In this document: positions 13,834 through 14,954 of the stretch, piece after piece | Layout of the letters: each line of letters starts with the position of its first letter | Numbering within the stretch: position 1 is the first letter of the stretch | Assembly (NCBI GenBank): GCA_015655615.1 | Contig: JAATES010000282.1 | Location: 1 to 14,954, forward strand | Origin: Actinomycetales bacterium | GTDB taxonomy: Bacteria > Actinomycetota > Actinomycetes > Actinomycetales > Cellulomonadaceae | Reading direction: 5' to 3' | DNA: 14,954 bases | Translations under genes and position numbers: made by a program | The notes under the pieces: generated by a model | What the model was told of the DNA's origin: nothing | The model's input: only the letters and a program-made list of their open reading frames with translations | Databases searched by the model: none

Positions 13834-14954
13834 TCAAGCGGCTCCATCGCGCGAATAGTCGTGTGAGCTCAGTCCCATGGCGTGGCTGCCGGCGGCCGCC
13901 GCAGCGTAGAACGCGACGGGGTCCTCGTCCAGACCGCGCCCCATCGTCGACATCGGTACGGGAGCGGCACGCAATGCACGGTCCAGCCCGTCCGTGACGT
14001 CGACCTCCACGATCCGGTGCCCTGCCGGGACCAGTGCGAGGGGGGCGGCATCACGCCGGACACTCTCCCCGAAAGCAGTCCACTGGTGCGAGAGCACAGG
14101 CACCACGATGTCCGCAGGAAGCCGGGCGACCCGGCCATAGGCGGTCAGGCAGTGGTGGGACAGCCCTCGGTGCCTGAGACGGGAATCGACGCTCGATACC
14201 CGCAGCGCCCCTACCGGACGGCCGTGCAGTGTCCCGGCAGCGTTGATCGCTTCTCCCGCGCTGACACCGGAGAATCCCCACCGGGTGCCGGTACCCAGGT
14301 TCCCGGGCCCCTGCGTGACCACCACGAGGTCGGCGGCGACGACCTCGGTCGCCGCCAACAGGGCGGTGTGAACGGTCACGGCCTCCAGATCCCCGCCGAA
14401 AGCCTGCCCGCTGGTGATCGTCGCAGCGATCCAGCTGGCGTCCCGCAGCCCCGAGACCGTCCGGGAGAACCAGGAGGGCAAGGCGCCACCATCGGTCATG
14501 ACGTAGGCGATCACCGGTGCGGGCAGACCGGCGCGCATCGCCTGCCACCGCGCGCCTGCCACGATGGCCGGAAGGGACGAGTGAAGATCGGCGACCACCA
14601 CAGGAACACCACGGAGATCGTCCGCGTCGCGGAGGAGGTCGTGATACGCAGACTCCTGTTCGTCCACCCCCAGCACCATGGCCTGCATCGGCGTGTACCG
14701 GGCTTTGACCAGATGGCCGGGCAGGTCGGCCGCGGGTTCGTCCCGCGGCCCGGCCACGTCCCGCCCCCCTGCCGTGCCTGCTTCTGCGAGGGCCCCCTCG
14801 TCGAGGGTGTCATCCCGGGCTGGCTGCATCGCGGGTCCGACCACCAGCGCATAGCCGCCGGTGCCCAGGCCGCGATCCAGCGCCGACACATTGAGGAGGA
14901 CGTCCGTTCCGATGTCGACCGCCCCGATCAATTCCGGATAGGCCAGCGCGAGCA
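13834..14954 (-). CDS. DUF3866 family protein, 5' end beyond the window
   Basis: At least 373 residues; the frame is open to the window edge, and the first residues visible (LALAYPELIGAV) look like family interior sequence, so the true start is outside. Recognisable DUF3866 stretches are DVLLNVSALDRGLGTGGYAL, GHLVKARYTP, VPVVVADLHSSLPAI, AYVMTDGGALP, SGQAFGGDLEAV, TQGPGNLGTGTRWGFSG and SRLRHRGLSHHCLTAYG. The family is widespread in actinobacteria and has no established function. Conserved His, Asp and Gly-rich stretches suggest an enzyme, but that is an inference. Its stop codon is 1 nt from the start of the mannosyltransferase gene, so the two are translationally coupled and likely part of one transcript with glgP. 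Confidence 0.87.
   Translation of the reverse strand, partial: LALAYPELIGAVDIGTDVLLNVSALDRGLGTGGYALVVGPAMQPARDDTLDEGALAEAGTAGGRDVAGPRDEPAADLPGHLVKARYTPMQAMVLGVDEQESAYHDLLRDADDLRGVPVVVADLHSSLPAIVAGARWQAMRAGLPAPVIAYVMTDGGALPSWFSRTVSGLRDASWIAATITSGQAFGGDLEAVTVHTALLAATEVVAADLVVVTQGPGNLGTGTRWGFSGVSAGEAINAAGTLHGRPVGALRVSSVDSRLRHRGLSHHCLTAYGRVARLPADIVVPVLSHQWTAFGESVRRDAAPLALVPAGHRIVEVDVTDGLDRALRAAPVPMSTMGRGLDEDPVAFYAAAAAGSHAMGLSSHDYSRDGAA

Noticed and set aside
12240..13997. 585-residue open frame on the plus strand, antisense to glgP and the mannosyltransferase gene
   Set aside because: It crosses two real genes, its product is low-complexity (rich in His, Gln, Arg, Gly, Asp) and has no domain; such frames are a by-product of high GC and third-position bias.

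Overview
The window is a stretch of high-GC chromosome with the look of an actinomycete. The signs are GC-rich codon use, a DUF3866 protein, a secreted LGFP-repeat protein, a GT87-type mannosyltransferase, and several genes whose start codon lies directly behind a -10 element (leaderless transcripts). I cannot name the genus. There is no rRNA, tRNA, CRISPR array, insertion sequence or phage gene that I can support.

Layout. (1) 25-2249: a drug-efflux type MFS transporter (minus) diverges from a TetR repressor (plus). An 18-bp imperfect palindrome lies in the transporter promoter and is the likely operator. (2) 2259-4524: an alpha/beta hydrolase (minus) diverges from a stand-alone condensation-domain acyltransferase-like protein (plus). 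They share a compact bidirectional promoter, and the condensation gene looks leaderless. (3) 4525-5074: a gene graveyard. It holds a LuxR/NarL-type regulator remnant spread over three frames, running into a YnfA (UPF0060) membrane protein remnant with an internal deletion. (4) 5075-6733: a CPA1 (NhaP-type) Na+/H+ antiporter (minus), divergent from a small leaderless PD-(D/E)XK-like protein (6921-7481). (5) 7551-9251: a secreted cell-wall protein (minus) with a lysozyme-like N-terminal region and five C-terminal LGFP-type repeats, each carrying a cysteine pair. It is divergent from yciO (9354-9974). (6) 10017-14954: a minus-strand operon in the order DUF3866 protein (cut by the window edge), GT87-like mannosyltransferase, glycogen phosphorylase. 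The junctions are 1 nt and 6 nt, and the operon converges on yciO at a strong hairpin.

How the parts work together. The transporter and TetR form a standard self-contained efflux module. The hydrolase and condensation protein are probably co-regulated because their promoters overlap, but no NRPS or PKS carrier protein is present, so the acyl donor is unknown. The DUF3866-GT87-glgP operon groups envelope glycosylation with alpha-glucan breakdown. The most unusual observations are: the shared sequence around the starts of the two leaderless genes (CC[G/T]GAAATG, each the right arm of an inverted repeat); the loss of the expected catalytic His in the hydrolase and the expected Lys in the nuclease-like protein; and the paired-cysteine LGFP repeats. 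I found no clearly new multi-gene system; these points are candidates for a second look.
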